DNA of 64,000 bases from Bombyx mori. Its lineage: Eukaryota; Arthropoda; Insecta; Lepidoptera; Bombycidae. The stretch is from positions 10,981,501-11,045,500 of the forward strand of contig NC_085127.1 of NCBI RefSeq assembly GCF_030269925.1, in the 5' to 3' direction. The position numbers and the translations under genes were made by a program. Positions 33,598 to 44,109 of the stretch are shown here, piece after piece. The notes beneath the pieces were generated by a model. The model did no database searches, had not been told where the DNA came from, and saw nothing but the letters and a program-made list of their open reading frames with translations. The first letter of the stretch is position 1; each line of letters begins with the position of its first letter.

Positions 33598-34025
33598 ACC
33601 GCGAGTCAGCGCGACTTCGTCCGCGTGGAATATAAGTTCACAAATAATACTTTATTTTAGAACAAATTTGGTTAGCATAAAAAAAGTTATAGTGAGCCAA
33701 CCTTAACATATAGACATATGCTGTCGCGGACATTTTTTTTTTTTTAGATCTTTTAAAGGGGAATAATTCTGCCACATTATTTTAGCTAGCGAAATTATAA
33801 CAGTTTCTGCAGCGCACGCACCGGAAGCTCTCCAAAGGGAAAATAACCCGATTTTGAAACATTCTTTATTGGTGCTCCGCTTGTATTGGTCTTAGCGGTC
33901 TTAGCTAATCTTCCTCAATAAATGGGTTATTTAACACTGAATGAATTTTTCAAATCGGACCAGCAGTTCTCGAGACTAGCGCGTTCAAACAAACAAACTC
34001 TTCAGCTTTATAATGCTAGTATAGA
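33598..34025 (-). mobile_element. Helitron-like fragment nested in the LTR element
   Basis: On the minus strand the 5' end at 34025 is TCTATACTAGCATTATAAAG then 'ctgaagagtttgtttgtttg', the 5' terminus type known for lepidopteran Helitrons, preceded by A as expected for A-T insertion. The other end near 33600 has 'cacgcggacgaagtcgcg', typical of the Helitron 3' region, but the CTAG tip is not preserved. A related 5' end is at 60913. Confidence 0.65.
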
Positions 34026-34089
34026 TTGCTTTATAATCGAACTAAGCTTTTCGTCCTGACATTGCACAGTACAGAATCAATCAGTAACT

Positions 34090-34450
34090 TTAAGACGATT
34101 CACGTTCATCATGTCAACAGGATGCCTATTAAGCGCGCCTACAAATGTTCCATACGTTCACCAGGTCTATACTCAACACTAATGTCATAATCTTCTTTCA
34201 AAACTCACCATCGCGCAATGCGTGGTATAATGTCGCGTTTGGTAAGCGTAGCACAAACCACAGTACAATCAGTTTCTACTATATCATGTTTACCTACTTC
34301 ATAAACACAGAACCTACGAAGCGATTGTACGACCGCCAGGTTTTGAGCTCTTAACTATGATACACACTCTCTTTCTTCCTAGTAACCCGGCTAAAGTACA
34401 TAACAGGCCGCAGTGACTTGCGTGCATAAACTTTCTAAAGAAACATAACC
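34090..34450 (-). pseudogene. Decayed RNase H region of the LTR element
   Basis: The minus strand contains RPVMYFSRVTRKKESVYHS and, ~90 codons later, YDISVEYRPGERMEH. These match the S-R-x-L-T-x-x-E-x-x-Y and (I/V)EYRPGxxMxH(A)DALSR words of Ty3/gypsy RNase H. Several stops interrupt it. Confidence 0.7.
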
Positions 34451-34689
34451 AATAAACTATCGCACACTGAGCATTATTTTATAATGCCGGCATCTAAAAG
34501 TTAATTGGCTTTAGATTTAACTATCGTTTGTTCATTATGAGAAAGTAAAGGTGGCAATACACGGGCTGATCACTAGTAAGCTTAATTTGCATTTGGACTA
34601 AATTGGCAATACCTAAATCATGTGTATTCGTAGCAAAGTAATGCTTATACTGTGTTTTTTAAATCTGAATGACCCTTATTATTTAATGG

Positions 34690-35150
34690 CTCCTTTTTTT
34701 TTTTTTTTTTTTACCCTCAAATCTCGAAATATTTGTAATGGCATGGCTAGGGCAAGTAGAAATGCAACACACCTGGCTGTTTGGCTGTGGCTCCTCGCAG
34801 CTGTTGGCCCTCGGCAGGATCTCGCCCGGCGGCCACATGATGGTCTCCGAGCCCATGTTGATGACTTTGATGTAGCCGTCTTCGCCGCGCAGCAGCGTCG
34901 CAGGCAGGGAGAAGGAAGCTCGTAGCCGTGGAGTTCGTGAAGCGCCGTGAAACTCGTAGTGCTGCAGTGGAGCGCAACCACGTTGCTGCTCTTCTAGTTT
35001 CCCTCCACGTGAACCAGAATGATGGAAGGACAGGGCGGCAGGCGCTCTTGGTCCGACGACGTCGAAGTCCCTTTGATTTGATTGTTCCAGGTTCTTCATC
35101 CTGTAGCTCAAGTATCGCCTTGTGGACCTCCTTCTGAAGCAATTTTTCAA
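34690..35150 (-). pseudogene. Decayed pol segment (protease-RT linker) of the LTR element
   Basis: One frame reads SLPATLLRGEDGYIKVINMG then SETIMWPPGEILPRANSCEE, which resembles the I-x-V-x-N...G-x-x-L-A-R-A stretch upstream of RT in Ty3/gypsy polyproteins. Adjacent frames carry the continuation on both sides, so several frameshifts are present. It is GC-rich compared with the rest of the element. Confidence 0.5.
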
Positions 35151-35260
35151 CACCTTCCTCGCCAGTGGAATAGGAGTTTCATCTTCTTCAAATTTGTCAG
35201 AAGACCGAGAGATCTAAGCGTGTATATGACGTTGTTTCATTTCTTTATGCCACTTCTGAT

Positions 35261-35490
35261 TGTTGCAAATGATGTGACAATAAAAACCAGCAGCGTAACG
35301 ACAAGTTCTTTTATTTGTGCAAGAATGCAGAAAGCAGGTAGAAATGGCTGGCATGGCTTGTTTTATTAACACTATCCCCCCTTCGTTGGCTTTGGCTGGC
35401 GGCGGCGGCGGTGGCGGAAGGGGGCGTGTTAATATGGCTTGGCGGCTTGGCTGGCGGCAGGGCATGACAGCTGACGTCACGTCCGTTACA
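35261..35490 (-). repeat. LTR (5' LTR in element orientation)
   Basis: 230 bp, apparently identical to 32298-32527; see that entry. Confidence 0.92.
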
Positions 35491-35998
35491 AATGTTAACA
35501 AACGCGGACACGGCTCGTTTAGTTTACTTTAGTTACTTCCACAGTGTCATGTCCTATGGCATTTTGCTATGGGGCAATGCGGCCGATGTAGAAATGATAT
35601 TTATTCTGCAGAAAAGAGCTATACGTGCTATTTATAACATGCACTCAAGGGAATCCCTGAGGGAGAAATTTAAAGAAATTAAAGTTCTCACTATGCCATC
35701 CCAGTACATTTTTGAAAATTTGATGTATGTTCGTAAACATATTGAGGAGTTTCCTAAACAGTCGGACATACATAATAGAAATACTAGGAACAAACACAAG
35801 CTTGTTGTGCCGATGAGTAGGTTACATAAGATACGAAATTCATTCGGGTGTTTGTCTGTGCGCCTGTACAACAAAATCCCACATGATGTTCAGAACCTAC
35901 ATATACATAGGTTTAAGAAAACTATTAAAGAACATCTGTGCAATAAAGCTTACTATAAAGTCAATGATTATCTAGAAGATTGCACAAAGTGGGAATGA
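35491..35998 (+). pseudogene. LINE reverse transcriptase, C-terminal part of the split frame
   Basis: Continues the frame of 31586-32297 from the duplicated aatg: LTNADTARLVYFSYFHSVMS, YGILLWGNA, LQKRAIRAIYNMH, then the C-terminal region FGCLSVRLYNKIP and a TGA at 35996. The apparent ATG at 35492 is just the duplicated target sequence, not a real start. Confidence 0.88.
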
Positions 35999-36269
35999 GT
36001 TGCTCGCTCCAGGCATTTCAATATTGTAGTAATTGTTACGTTATAATACTCAGTGTAAAAAATTCATATTTAAAAAAATAATAATATTAAAAAATAAATA
36101 AATAATAATTTTATATGTAAAAAAAAAGACATGCCCGCTGAGTTTCTTGCCAATTCTTCTCAGGACGGAGGCTAGTTCTTGTGAATTGGCGGTAGTTCTT
36201 TTGACGTTCAACAAGTATGTACTTTCATTTATGTTGAATAAAAATTTTTTGATTTGATTTGATTTGATT

Positions 36270-36880
36270 AATCTTTCATTTTAAAATCAGAAAAAGGCAC
36301 CAAAACTTCATATCTAATAAATTGAAAAAAATTCAACCAATGAAACGTCATAGGTAGCAATGCTTAAATAACTCAAAACAATTTACTTGCAAAAGTTAAG
36401 GATTCAAAATGTAATTTGGCAATGCATAATGCATCATTCCTATGATTTGAAGTTAACATAAAATAAACAGAGCCATCTATTGACATATTACAGTTACCTA
36501 TGTTTTAATAGAATTCTTATATTAAATGTACAGGTTCGAAACGTCATCTGCTAGCCCATTTAATGCTAAGCTGTAAAGAGCGCATCCAATCAATAGGTTT
36601 TATAGAGGGCGCTACTCATATCTCGCGCAGTCAAGTGCCGTACTATTTATCAATTTAAGTGAATATAAATGAAAAACATAGTTTATACTTAAATTTGCAA
36701 ATTTTTCTGGATATAAATTTACGTATTAAATACCTTGTAAGACACCTTACATTTTTCTTTTTTTTTTTACACAATCATGAACATAATTGGACATCAATTG
36801 ATGTAGATCAGGGTCAAACAAGCTTGGACTTTTCATGAGAAAATTATCATGGCGCCATCTTACGTATTCGCTGTCAACTT
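36270..36880. other. Intergenic stretch upstream of Cp190
   Basis: AT-rich. The promoter and 5'UTR of Cp190 probably lie in its right part (~36840-36967), but no TATA or other core element stands out. Confidence 0.4.
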
Positions 36881-36967
36881 CGGTCAAATTTAGTGAAGTA
36901 AAACTGTGTAGAGTCGTGTTGAAGTCAAGTAATTGAAATACAAACTACGATATTTTGATTTTCACTC

Positions 36968-37179
36968 GTAAGTACTTTGAAACAATAAAAAGATTTTGGC
37001 GGAAAATTTAACTGAAAATGATATTATCAATGGCTTCTTTGTGGCATCAATCGGACAGCAACGCTTTGAATTTGTATCTAAATGTAAAATCAATCACTTT
37101 AGCGTTTCATTGAAATACTTTTGTCTTGGTTTTTAATTATCTCGGAAAACAAATTTATTAAAGCGAATAACTGTTTCAG
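36968..37179 (+). other. Cp190: Predicted 5'UTR intron of Cp190
   Basis: A consensus donor C|GTAAGT at 36968 and an acceptor CTGTTTCAG ending at 37179 define a 212-bp intron just upstream of the coding ORF. Inferred from splice consensus only. Confidence 0.5.
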
Positions 37180-37180
37180 G

Positions 37181-37227
37181 ATGAGATATATATACTGCAA
37201 ATATAACCTATAATGAAAAAACATTGA
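37181..37227 (+). promoter_or_regulatory. Cp190: Two short uORFs upstream of Cp190
   Basis: ATG at 37181 opens a 10-codon ORF ending TAA at 37211-37213. That stop overlaps a second ATG at 37213, which reads four codons to TGA at 37225-37227. The main ATG follows 10 nt later. If the 5'UTR intron is right, both uORFs are in the mature leader. Confidence 0.5.
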
Positions 37228-37237
37228 AACCGCCGCT

Positions 37238-40200
37238 ATGTCGGAGTTAAGGCAAGTGAAAGTGGATAACTGGGGAATTTATTTCCTCCAAAGGTTAAAA
37301 CATTTCTTTAACCGCACTGACTATTGTGATTTAACGCTACAATTCCAAGACAACGCACAGTTGAAAGTCCACAGACTGGTTTTAAATGCTTGTACAGAAT
37401 ATTTTGAAGTTTTGGAGAGAACATGCGAAATGTATGAAGATTGTCTCGTGATGCCGGACGATCTTCAGGCTGATGTCGTTGTACCTATAGTGAACTTCAT
37501 GTACACTGGACAATTAGAGTTCAGGTTGGATTTACTTGAGAAACTTTACCAAACTTCTCTCATTATGAAAATGCCTGTGCTAACTAAACTTCTGAAAGCT
37601 CACCGTGCCAGTCAGAATCCACAGTGCTATGCTCCAAAACATAAAAGCTCTGAACCTACTCCATCTACTAGTAATAAACGCTCATATGGTAAAGCTTTTG
37701 ACAACAAGAGTGCATGCAAAGAGAAAAAAGTATATAAACCTGTGAATATAAATAAAGAAATAATGTACCGTCCATCATCTCCTTATATACAAAATAAAAA
37801 AAATCTAATGACAGATCCAAAACCTACAAGATATGAGCTATCAGAAGAGTTTGATGGTGATGGGGTGTTTGACAGTTCCTTCTGTAACATATCCTATACA
37901 TCTCAACCGTTGATGGTACATCCTGACACTAAGAAGCGTTACTCTAAAAAAAGTGGTCTGTTCAATAATTCTTCAAGTGATAGTAAACACACAACAACTT
38001 TAGACATTATAGAATGTAAGAAAAGTGTTGATAACATCTTTGAAGATAATTACTTGGAGAGTGGTATACTTGATGAAAATGAGATGTTCCAAACAACATA
38101 TTTAAAGAAGAATAAACCAATTATGGACTCCAATCAACTCTTTGATCAGATTTTAGATCAGAATGATGCTCCTAAAATAACAATAGACACTAAAAACAGT
38201 AAAGTATCTGCAAATCTTGATCATGCTAAAATAATAAGTGAAGTTTTAAAGAAATACTCTCATTTATTGAAAGGTAGTAAAAATATCAAATTGAAAATAT
38301 TAAACACTCCAAACAAAAAGAAGCAATCCACTGTTCGTGAACAGAAAAATTCTCAGCAGAAAGTTGAAAGACATGATTCTAACTTCACCTATGAGACTGA
38401 TGTCATAGATTCAAAGCATGCAGCTAAGTTAATAGCAATGGGGGCAGAGAACATTAATGGACCTTGGATATGCCTTATATGTGGAACACCAGGCAAAGCA
38501 TTGCATTTTATGTCATATTATAAATTCCGAAGACATCTAGTTGAAGTGCACAATGAAAAACCAGTAGTCAATATATGTGAATATTGTGGATATAAGGCAT
38601 TAAAAAGAAATTATCATCTTTACCATCTATATACAAAACATGGGATTGAGCCACCACCAACATATAATTTCCCAAAATGTAATCAATGTAATTATGTAGC
38701 TATGGGTGAAGGATATTTAATGAAACATAAGTTAACACATTCAACTGTGAGCTTTCAGTGTAATGTTTGTGCTACACACTTTAGTTCATCAAATTTACTT
38801 CTCCAGCACATTCAAAGGACAGGTCACAAATATTCTGCTGATAGAAAACACAACCTTCAATGTATGTATTGCCTAAAAGTCTTCTTACGTGAAAGCAGCC
38901 TATATAATCATCTGAAAACATGTCACAAAAAAGAGGATAAATCGAGTGGCATCATTGATGACTCAGATGAAGAAAAATCAAAAGATAAAAAACCTAAATT
39001 GGAGTTAGAGATTGAGATTCCCCCAGTTCGTTCACATGACTATGAAGAAGTTAATGTACACTATCAAATTCAACCAGACGGAAATATCCATGTTATTCCT
39101 AATGGTGAAATAAAAGCACCTTTAAATCAGAAGCATAAAATACTTAATCCTGAATTCAACTTAGTTAAACCCAAACAAATATACAAAGAAAACAGTAACA
39201 TAATTAACAATGTTACTACGTCTCTGCAAAAAGGTCATGTTCAAGAAGACAATAGTAATGTTATTACAAATGAAGAAATTGTTATGATAGATGACAGAGA
39301 GTACATCCTGAAAGATAATCAGCTTATACCAAGATCAACCAAAAATGCTGAACCAGAATTCATCATCCCAGAAATGTTGCATTCAGAACCAGTGCAACAA
39401 ACATCTACCTCTACAACTCAGTTAGACTATACAAATTTAATAGAAACTGTAAATGAATCTAATGTCATCCTGAGTAAGCAAACAAACTTAAATCAACCCA
39501 TCCAGTTTGTTGTTTCTAATGAAGAAGAATATAAAGCATTAATGACTGCAAACCATCCAATTCTTTTTGATAATGGTGATTCTAACAAAACGTTAGCTGT
39601 TTTATCCAACCCCCACACCTCCAATGTAGAATCAACGAGTATGGAACTTGACAACACTCAGTCAAATGATATAATGATCATACAAGAAAATTACCCATTA
39701 AATGTAACAGAGTCAGTTGTAACGGACAATTCAAACATAGTAGTAGTTTATAGCCATCCTGTTGATAGCACAAACAAACAATTCCAAATTCTGACTACAC
39801 AAGGAATAGGAACACAGTTAATACAATCATCAGCTATAATTACGCAAAACTTCGAGACTGTCACTACTACTGCACCGGTCATGAATGCTCACGTAATTGA
39901 GAGTCAAGAATGGGAAAATGACATAACTCCAATGCCTGTTAGTAACAAACCAAATGCTGACTTAGAAAAAACTGGACAAAATACACCTCAAATGACATCT
40001 CATCAAAGTGTAATTGTTTCGCCTGAGGTTCAAGTCCCCCCTAAACCACCTTCACCAGTAGATATGGATGTAGAAGAAACCATACAAAGTAAATTAATAA
40101 ATGAGCCAATTCAGGAAAATAATGAAAAATGCACACAAAGTGAGACATTGCCGGCTACAACAATTACACCCATTACAGATTCAAGCAATCCTACTCAAGG

Positions 40201-41341
40201 GACGATAGTGGAAAACATGATCATCAATGAACAGCTTACAGAAGAATCAAGTGAAAATCTTCCTACAGTTGAAGAAAATCTAGAGAATATTGATAAAAAT
40301 TCAACTAAATCAAAACTTATTCTAGATTGTAATACTAAAATGGGATTAAATGATATCAGCGAAAACCTCATAGACAAAGAAGAGAATATTTGTAGTCCAA
40401 CATTTACACAACAAACAGATTTAAGTTTAGAAAATAATGTTGATTCTATAAGTCAAGATTCAGCTGAGGAAATTGTACAATGTGAAGTATCACTGTCTGC
40501 GCAAGCAGTACCAAAAGCAGCTGAGGAAAAAATTCAAATATTGACATCAGAATGGTCAGAAGATGAGTACGATTCTCCACCAGCAATCAATGATAATAAA
40601 GTAATTTGTGAAGACTCTAAAGAGATATTAACAAAATCAACTGAAACGCCTCAAAATATTGAAGAGGGAACTGTGAACACTGAGTCTCTCTTACCTGAAA
40701 ATTTAAATGAGCCAACTGAATCTGCAAAACCTGAGAGCCCAAACAAACAAACAACTAAAATTCCAAATGATAACATATCATCTCTGCTAAGTGACTGGGA
40801 AGACTCGCAAGAAGATTTGAGTAGCAATGACGAAAATATTGATAATATATTACCAAAAGAGTATGAAGAAAAATTGCGAAATGATTTACCCGATTACAAT
40901 ATACAAAATATTGATAGAGGTTTACCCAATCTGAATGATGAGAAAGATGATGAGGATCTAATAAAAGTTAGCAAAGAAAAGGTACATAATGACCTAACAA
41001 ACGCAGATGAGAAAACAGATATTTGCTTGACAAAAGACAGTGAAGGAATATCTGACAGTGGTCTGCCAAAAAGGAACAGGGAAGAAATGGGTGACCCTTT
41101 ACATGTTAAGCAAATCGAAAATGTATTAGCAAATATAAATGAAGGGATAGTTTCCACTGAATGTAATAATCGTACAGAAAAAGTTATTCTAGATGAACCA
41201 AATAGTGGACTTTTAGAAACAGCTGAGAAAAAAGCTTCACATGATCCTGCACCAGATAATGAAACCGATAAACCAGATGACAAAATAAAAAGTTTAGTCA
41301 GTGATTGGGATGATGACGATGAGGAAAGTAAAATCAATTAA
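37238..41341 (+). CDS. Cp190: CP190-like BTB/zinc-finger insulator and centrosomal protein
   Basis: Intact 1367-codon single coding exon. Residues ~1-125 are a BTB/POZ domain (VKVDNWGIYFLQRL, TDYCDLTLQF, LKVHRLVLNACT, VPIVNFMYTGQLEF), used for dimerisation. The start matches the fly CP190 N-terminus, which supports this ATG. Residues ~408-565 hold five C2H2-type fingers: CLICG, CEYCG, CNQCN, CNVCA, CMYCL, each followed by spaced His. A basic KDKKPKLE stretch may be an NLS. The remaining ~800 residues are acidic, Asn/Glu/Ser-rich and probably disordered. Fly CP190 is a chromatin insulator cofactor (with CTCF, Su(Hw)) that also sits at centrosomes; the same role is inferred here. Three acidic L/T-S-D/E-W motifs occur at residues ~1100, ~1178 and the C-terminus (SLVSDWDDDDEE). 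Confidence 0.9.
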   Translation: MSELRQVKVDNWGIYFLQRLKHFFNRTDYCDLTLQFQDNAQLKVHRLVLNACTEYFEVLERTCEMYEDCLVMPDDLQADVVVPIVNFMYTGQLEFRLDLLEKLYQTSLIMKMPVLTKLLKAHRASQNPQCYAPKHKSSEPTPSTSNKRSYGKAFDNKSACKEKKVYKPVNINKEIMYRPSSPYIQNKKNLMTDPKPTRYELSEEFDGDGVFDSSFCNISYTSQPLMVHPDTKKRYSKKSGLFNNSSSDSKHTTTLDIIECKKSVDNIFEDNYLESGILDENEMFQTTYLKKNKPIMDSNQLFDQILDQNDAPKITIDTKNSKVSANLDHAKIISEVLKKYSHLLKGSKNIKLKILNTPNKKKQSTVREQKNSQQKVERHDSNFTYETDVIDSKHAAKLIAMGAENINGPWICLICGTPGKALHFMSYYKFRRHLVEVHNEKPVVNICEYCGYKALKRNYHLYHLYTKHGIEPPPTYNFPKCNQCNYVAMGEGYLMKHKLTHSTVSFQCNVCATHFSSSNLLLQHIQRTGHKYSADRKHNLQCMYCLKVFLRESSLYNHLKTCHKKEDKSSGIIDDSDEEKSKDKKPKLELEIEIPPVRSHDYEEVNVHYQIQPDGNIHVIPNGEIKAPLNQKHKILNPEFNLVKPKQIYKENSNIINNVTTSLQKGHVQEDNSNVITNEEIVMIDDREYILKDNQLIPRSTKNAEPEFIIPEMLHSEPVQQTSTSTTQLDYTNLIETVNESNVILSKQTNLNQPIQFVVSNEEEYKALMTANHPILFDNGDSNKTLAVLSNPHTSNVESTSMELDNTQSNDIMIIQENYPLNVTESVVTDNSNIVVVYSHPVDSTNKQFQILTTQGIGTQLIQSSAIITQNFETVTTTAPVMNAHVIESQEWENDITPMPVSNKPNADLEKTGQNTPQMTSHQSVIVSPEVQVPPKPPSPVDMDVEETIQSKLINEPIQENNEKCTQSETLPATTITPITDSSNPTQGTIVENMIINEQLTEESSENLPTVEENLENIDKNSTKSKLILDCNTKMGLNDISENLIDKEENICSPTFTQQTDLSLENNVDSISQDSAEEIVQCEVSLSAQAVPKAAEEKIQILTSEWSEDEYDSPPAINDNKVICEDSKEILTKSTETPQNIEEGTVNTESLLPENLNEPTESAKPESPNKQTTKIPNDNISSLLSDWEDSQEDLSSNDENIDNILPKEYEEKLRNDLPDYNIQNIDRGLPNLNDEKDDEDLIKVSKEKVHNDLTNADEKTDICLTKDSEGISDSGLPKRNREEMGDPLHVKQIENVLANINEGIVSTECNNRTEKVILDEPNSGLLETAEKKASHDPAPDNETDKPDDKIKSLVSDWDDDDEESKIN

Positions 41342-42107
41342 TACTTAGCATCGAACTTTGGGGCTGAGTTCATACATAAAATATGTACTATGTAGTATAA
41401 TGCTTAAATTATAGAATAAATAATGAGATATTTGTTATACAAGAAAATATATTTCACTTTTTATCAAATCAAGTCCCATCAATGTTATTCTTAAAGTATT
41501 AATATTATGATTAGTTAAATAATAGTAATTAGTTTGAAATAAGTACTAAAAAATCATGCACTAAATAATTAAGTAATACCTAAAATTATATGGTAACCAT
41601 ATTGCTACTGGCTGAATCTTTTTCTGAACCTAGTATGCTGTTTAAAAAAAAATTAAACATTGCAATGATATTTTTTGTATTCTTTTTCCAATGGTTGTCT
41701 TGCATTTAACATTTAATTCTATTGTAAAAATAGCACCAGTTTGGTATATAGTGCATTCAAATAACTAGTTCTAGCTGGTTTTTATTTTTAAAAATATGTA
41801 TATTAGATTAAGCTTGGTGATTGTAAATTAGACTAAAGAATTCTAACTTTTACACAATTGTATTTATCTGTATAAGAGGACCATGAAACGAAACCATTGT
41901 GATTAAAAATGTGTATAAGTCCTTCATCATGATCTGTCAAGTTATAAATATAAAAGCTAACTATGAAGGTAACTAAAAGCAATATTACATAACCGGTCTA
42001 TAATATAGAGTATTTGCTTTATAGTAAAATTAAAGATCGATGTAATTAAGTCTATACGCCAATAAAATTTAAAATAAAAATGTGGTTAATTATTGTGATA
42101 AAAAGTG
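41342..42107. other. Cp190 3'UTR and downstream intergenic DNA
   Basis: AATAAA-type signals occur at 41415-41420 ('atagaataaataatgag') and again near 42060-42080, so the first or both could end the Cp190 mRNA. No other feature. Confidence 0.45.
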
Positions 42108-42411
42108 GTGCGCGTGCAACTTCGTGCACGGGAAAGAAGTGAAACTTCTTTGCGGTGTGTATTATTGTGGTTTTCGCCATTTTTTCATTCTTAAATGAAA
42201 TTTCTCTTGTAATGGGGAATGCAGTGTTTAAAAGAAACGACCTAGGTCGCTTTGTCCTTTTCCACTCTCCAATGTCGAGTGGTTTGAAAGACGCTCTGTC
42301 TATTTTCTCACTCTCGGTCTTCCTAAATTATATATTTTCTCTCTAGCTGTAACTAATCCGACGCGAGTTAAATTTTACTCTCGAAGAGCCTAAAGAAGTG
42401 TCACTTCAAAA
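42108..42411 (-). repeat. MITE-like repeat, 'tgaagtgaaacttct' family, diverged copy
   Basis: Plus-strand reading begins 'gcgcgtgcaacttcgtgcac' then 'aagaagtgaaacttctt', and ends 'agaagtgtcacttca'. Read in reverse, its right half matches the copies at 58264 and 61285 ('ttacaagag-aatttnattta', 'gaaaaccacaata'). The left half is diverged. Confidence 0.7.
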
Positions 42412-42537
42412 ATGAATAAAGCAAACTCCATTGTGTGGCCCCAAATAAGAATTTAATTCTGTGTTATGGTTATTTCAAACGCACATGTGAGGCAAGAAAC
42501 ACTACCCAATGACCTTTAATTTATATAAAATCGACGT

Positions 42538-42828
42538 AGCCCAAAACACGTCATTTCGGATCCTCCCGATCCACTAACGGTGCTTTTACCTCAAGCACCT
42601 CAAGCATCGTTCACGTCGAACCCGTCGCTTGCGACGAGTAAATTAACCCACTAAGTTTCTCAGTGGATCGCGTTTCCGATCCGGTGGTAGATTTTGCGAA
42701 GCACGGCTCTTGCTTGGGTTCGTGTTAGCAACGTCGTCAGGTTTGAGTCCCGTGAGCTCACCTACTAGTTCAGGTTACGCTGAAATAGCCTCTCACGGCT
42801 ATCAGCTTAGGTAGGAAAAGCAAAAAAA
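42538..42828 (+). repeat. Bm1-like / Jockey-LINE 3' tail
   Basis: Starts in the LINE 3'UTR block 'acgtcatttcggatcctccc', continues 'ctaacggtgcttttacctca', then the Bm1-like tail to 'cttaggtaggaaaagcaaaa'. Confidence 0.8.
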
Positions 42829-43276
42829 ATATATAGGTAAAATAGTTTTAACTAAAATATGGACTCCGACCGAACATCTAGCTCGCTCTGCTGTAGAGTA
42901 ACCTCCAACTACAAGACCAAACAATATCTAAATAAGAAAACAAATAAAACGTACCTATATGTAATAATTATTATTTTATCAGTTTACTCTTGAATTTTCA
43001 ACGATTCTAACTGCGACAACGAGTATTGTAGCCATCTATTTTAAGATGGGTGAACATTCTGAAGGTAAATCTTGTGTACTGTAGTTACCAAATCCTATAC
43101 AGATCAACATGAATGAGGCCCTTCGTTGTTGTCGATTGACATGAGCTCAAAGTTCCATTAAGTGTCGCTGTAAAGCTAATACTCAGCGTAGTACATTTTA
43201 TTTATAATAAATAACAGTAACCAAAATACACTTTTGTAGCTAGCTGTACTCAAAAATAGAAAATAGTAAAAAAATG

Positions 43277-43848
43277 TTTTTTTTTCCCTACCTATGCTGA
43301 TAGCCTTGATAGGCTATATCAGCTTTACCCTAGCATGTAGGTGATCTCTCGGGGCTCAAACCGGAGATGTTGCTGGCCACTGGCCTAGAACATTGGCCCT
43401 AGCAAAAGCAGTGCTTCGCATAATCTACCACCAGATCGGAAACGCAACCCACTGAGAAGATCCGGCGAGAAACTCAGTGGGTGTGTCTATGGATTAATTT
43501 AATCGCCGAGCCCTTTCGTAATGATGTGTTAGGACGATTTAGCGTTCGATCCACGGTATGTAATTTCCATCGACCACGAGGGTTTTCGTGTCGTACCGCC
43601 TTCTTAAAGTGGCGCATTGATGCCGACTGTATATAATACTTACTGATCGAGTCAAGTTCCAGACCATCATGGAGATCCACATTCTTCAAAGACCATGGTA
43701 CTCCGACGGCTATTTTGCAAAAACGGGATTGAATGACTTGAAGAGGTTTCAAAATTTCAAATTAGTGCGAGCGGCGTCAGCGACACTACACTTGCATAAG
43801 TCATGACCGGGCGTACGTAAGTTTTGTAGTGTCACCATAGACCTAAGT
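43277..43848 (-). mobile_element. Jockey-type LINE 3' fragment with Bm1-like tail
   Basis: On the minus strand, from ~43848: HYKTYVRPVMTYASVV, a short break, LQVIQSRFCKIAVGVPWSLK, NVDLHDGLELDSISKYY, SMRHFKKAVRHENPRG, then a deletion and the Bm1-like tail ending in the T-run at 43277-43286 (A-tail). This is the end of a Jockey-type reverse transcriptase joined to the same tail found alone elsewhere. Confidence 0.8.
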
Positions 43849-44109
43849 GTCACCTTATTAGTATTAAGCGAAGTAAATTGTCTTCGTAATATTATTACGA
43901 AGGGACAATTTACATTTAATGCTTATTGCAAGCATGGGTGTGATTAAGAAAACCCTTTGCTTAGTCCTGAAGATCCTGACCAGGATAATCGGACCGTTTT
44001 ATTCAATTAATGTATTCTAGCATCGGCCTTGTTATGTGTGCCATAATATATATAAGTATATAGTATATAAACCAAATAAAAATAAAAATTAATTCTCAAT
44101 TAATATACA

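Larger units (their letters stand above)
32298..35490 (-). mobile_element. Degenerate Ty3/gypsy-type LTR retrotransposon with identical LTRs
   Basis: The 3193-bp element has 230-bp LTRs at both ends, no mismatch seen by eye, a 4-bp duplication and TG...CA LTR termini. Its coding remains all lie on the minus strand in pol order: protease-RT linker (34690-35150), RNase H (34090-34450), integrase C-terminus (32709-33540). gag and most of the RT core are missing, and the remains are full of stops. A Helitron-like piece sits inside. With identical LTRs the insertion must be recent, so the parent was already defective and used enzymes supplied in trans, unless LTR conversion occurred. Confidence 0.85.
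31570..36268 (+). mobile_element. CR1/L2-like LINE, 5'-truncated, interrupted by an LTR element, ending in (TTTGA)n
   Basis: RT domain at 31586-32297 and C-terminal region at 35491-35998. The 3'UTR to ~36245 ends in a pentanucleotide array ('ttgatttgatttgatttgat', 36246-36268) instead of poly(A), as some CR1/L2-related lineages do. The LTR element 32298-35490 plus a 4-bp duplication splits the reading frame. Confidence 0.8.

Noticed and set aside
40894..41337. 147-codon minus-strand frame inside Cp190
   Set aside because: Ser-rich antisense of the Asp/Glu/Asn-rich CP190 tail.
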